Positions 62,435 through 64,000 of a DNA stretch of 64,000 nucleotides are shown here, one piece after another. Within the stretch, counting starts at the first letter, position 1. Each line of letters starts with the position of its first letter. The stretch lies in the NCBI RefSeq assembly GCF_003369925.1, contig NZ_LARY01000001.1:620001-684000 (forward strand), in the 5' to 3' direction. Origin of the DNA: Listeria kieliensis. Lineage in GTDB: Bacteria > Bacillota > Bacilli > Lactobacillales > Listeriaceae. The notes below the pieces were generated by a model. The model was not told the DNA's origin, ran no database searches, and saw nothing but the letters and a program-made list of their open reading frames with translations. The position numbers were made by a program, and so were the translations under genes.

Positions 62435-64000
62435 ATGGCAGTAAGTAAAAAAGAAGTGATTCGCTTATTGGAAAAAATCGCATTATACATGGAATTAAAA
62501 GGTGAAAACAGCTTTAAAACATCGGCATTTAGAAAAGCCGCTCAAAGTTTAGAAATAGACAATCGTAGTTTAAGTGAAATAGATGATATTCGTTTGCTCC
62601 CAGGAATTGGAAAAGCGACGGGCGATATCATAGAGGAATATTTAAAAACGGGGAAATCACCCGAGCTTGAAGCGCTAAAAGCTGAGGTACCAAGTGGGCT
62701 TATCCCACTTCTTGAAGTAGAAGGTTTAGGCGGAAAAAAACTAGCGAGACTTTACCAAGAACTTGGAGTAACAGACCAAACGAGCTTGCTTGAAGCCGCT
62801 GGGAGTGGCCAAATCGAAGCTTTAAAAGGGTTTGGGAAGAAGTCAGTAGAGAAAATGGTGGAAGGAGTCAAAGCACTAGGAACTCGCCCTGATCGCTATC
62901 CGTTTCCAAAAGTCTTTCCTGTTGCAGAAGAAATTGAAACTTTTCTTGAAACAATTCCTGAAATTAAACGATTTCACCGAGCAGGAAGTATGCGGCGCAT
63001 GCGAGAAACTTTAAAAGACCTCGATTATGTGCTAGAAACAACGGAACCGGATCAAGTAAAACAAGCTTTGCTCAGTCATTCTAAAATCACAGAGGTAATT
63101 GGTGCGGGCGAAACGAAGGTTTCCGTTCAATTAAGCATAGGAATTACCATTTCTGTTGACTTTAGACTTGTTACGCCTGAAAGCTATGCGACAACGCTAC
63201 ACCATTTTACGGGTTCAAAAGAACATAATATCAAGATGCGGCAGCTAGCCAAAAAACGAGAGCAAAAAATCAGTGAGTATGGCGTGGAAGAAGAAAATGG
63301 CGACGTTCATCATTTTCAAACAGAAACAGAGTTTTTCCGCTTTTTTGATCTTCCGTTTATTCCACCCGAAGTACGAGTCGATGGGACGGAAGTGGAAAGA
63401 ATAACAGAAGAAACGCGTTTTCTTTCATTAGAAGATATTCGTGGAGATTTGCATATGCATACAACTTGGTCAGACGGGGCATATTCAATTGAAGAAATGA
63501 TCCAAGCGAATATCCAAAAGGGCTATGATTATATGGTAATTACTGATCACGGCAAGTTTCTTCATGTCGCAAATGGCTTAAATGAAGAACGACTTCAAAA
63601 GCAACAAGCAGAAATTAGACGGATTGCAGAAAAATATCCGGAAATTGATGTTTATTCAGGTGTAGAAATGGATATTTTAACAGATGGCACCCTTGACTTT
63701 TCGGATGAAACTCTGGAACAATTGGATTTTGTAATTGCGTCGATTCACTCGGGCTTTAATCAATCAGAACAAGAGATTATGGCACGCTTAAAAACGGCAG
63801 CGGAAAATCCGCATGTTCGCTTGATTGCCCATCCAACAGGTCGTGTGATCGGCAGAAGAGAACCTTATGCTGTAAATGTTTCTGAACTCATTAGGCTTGC
63901 AAGTGAAACAGGAACAGCGCTTGAATTAAATGCCAATCCAGAACGATTAGATTTAAAAGCGGAACATTTAGAAATGGCGACAAAAGCAGGCGTGAAAATT
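62435..64000 (+). CDS. polX: PolX-type DNA polymerase/3'-5' exonuclease (3' partial)
   Basis: The gene runs off the window; 522 codons are visible. The N-terminal helix-hairpin-helix parts (LLPGIGKATGDI, GLGGKKLARLYQELG, KGFGKKSVEKM) bind DNA. The polymerase beta-like core follows (GSMRRMRETLKDLDYVLE, then HHFTGSKEHNIKMRQLAKKRE). The PHP domain begins at IRGDLHMHTTWSDGAYS and includes ITDHGKF and GVEMDI, the metal-dependent exonuclease. Starts at ATG after AAGAGGTG. Confidence 0.95.
   Translation, partial: MAVSKKEVIRLLEKIALYMELKGENSFKTSAFRKAAQSLEIDNRSLSEIDDIRLLPGIGKATGDIIEEYLKTGKSPELEALKAEVPSGLIPLLEVEGLGGKKLARLYQELGVTDQTSLLEAAGSGQIEALKGFGKKSVEKMVEGVKALGTRPDRYPFPKVFPVAEEIETFLETIPEIKRFHRAGSMRRMRETLKDLDYVLETTEPDQVKQALLSHSKITEVIGAGETKVSVQLSIGITISVDFRLVTPESYATTLHHFTGSKEHNIKMRQLAKKREQKISEYGVEEENGDVHHFQTETEFFRFFDLPFIPPEVRVDGTEVERITEETRFLSLEDIRGDLHMHTTWSDGAYSIEEMIQANIQKGYDYMVITDHGKFLHVANGLNEERLQKQQAEIRRIAEKYPEIDVYSGVEMDILTDGTLDFSDETLEQLDFVIASIHSGFNQSEQEIMARLKTAAENPHVRLIAHPTGRVIGRREPYAVNVSELIRLASETGTALELNANPERLDLKAEHLEMATKAGVKI

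Overview
The window is a chromosomal stretch of a low-GC Gram-positive bacterium. It is most likely a Listeria-type member of the Listeriaceae. The evidence is teichoic-acid export and synthesis genes beside a GW-module autolysin, GtaB, TarI/TarJ, TagD, PncB-NadE-GuaA, and then a glucosaminidase / M42 peptidase / TrmH / PheS-PheT / ABC / MarR-MMPL / Ung / RNase HIII / ZapA / CvpA / PolX series. That order resembles two separate blocks of the L. monocytogenes chromosome brought close together. The species call is inference; no rRNA or tRNA gene was seen.

Region 1 (1-14325) is a cell-wall locus. It holds the end of tagH, a DUF6270-like protein, a secreted autolysin with six GW modules, a GtrB/CsbB-type glycosyltransferase, gtaB, a GT2-TagF fusion, a translationally coupled protein of unknown function, tarI-tarJ (CDP-ribitol), a TagB/TarF-like transferase and tagD (CDP-glycerol). 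Region 2 (14439-18799) is pncB-nadE-monooxygenase followed by guaA with its own promoter.

Region 3 (18800-23512), directly downstream of guaA, is an AT-rich accessory insert. It carries a 1069-aa protein with a PD-(D/E)XK-like N terminus, a divergent Mrr-like nuclease gene and a decayed EF-G/Tet(M)-like C-terminal fragment. It looks like a small defence island at the guaA 3' end.

Region 4 (23513-34101) starts with a GrpB-family protein and a lipoprotein, then a metabolic island. The island has a TIM-barrel/AraC fusion regulator, a Tm-1-like gene overlapping a stand-alone TIM-barrel gene (the two halves of plant Tm-1 as separate genes), a PucR-type regulator, an NCS1 permease, DUF917 and a hydantoinase A-like protein. 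The likely job is uptake and ring opening of a cyclic amide or a related compound; the substrate is unknown.

Region 5 (34144-47027) holds small housekeeping and stress genes: YdeI-like, a two-gene ThrE exporter, GyrI-like, Hsp20, two GT2 enzymes, an Rrf2 repressor with two matching 19-bp palindromes, two more glucosaminidases (one with a decayed C terminus), an M42 peptidase, TrmH, HxlR, and a DUF4430 lipoprotein overlapping an ECF S component.

Region 6 (47028-64000) starts with a T-box leader and pheS-pheT, then an ABC exporter and a MarR-MMPL pair. Next comes an Abi_2 (AbiF-like HEPN) gene interrupted by one in-frame TGA. Upstream of it lies a short leader that can fold into an H-type pseudoknot, a candidate RNA antitoxin or guide-like RNA and one of the strongest signals in the window. 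It ends with ung, rnhC, zapA, cvpA and a polX gene cut by the window edge.
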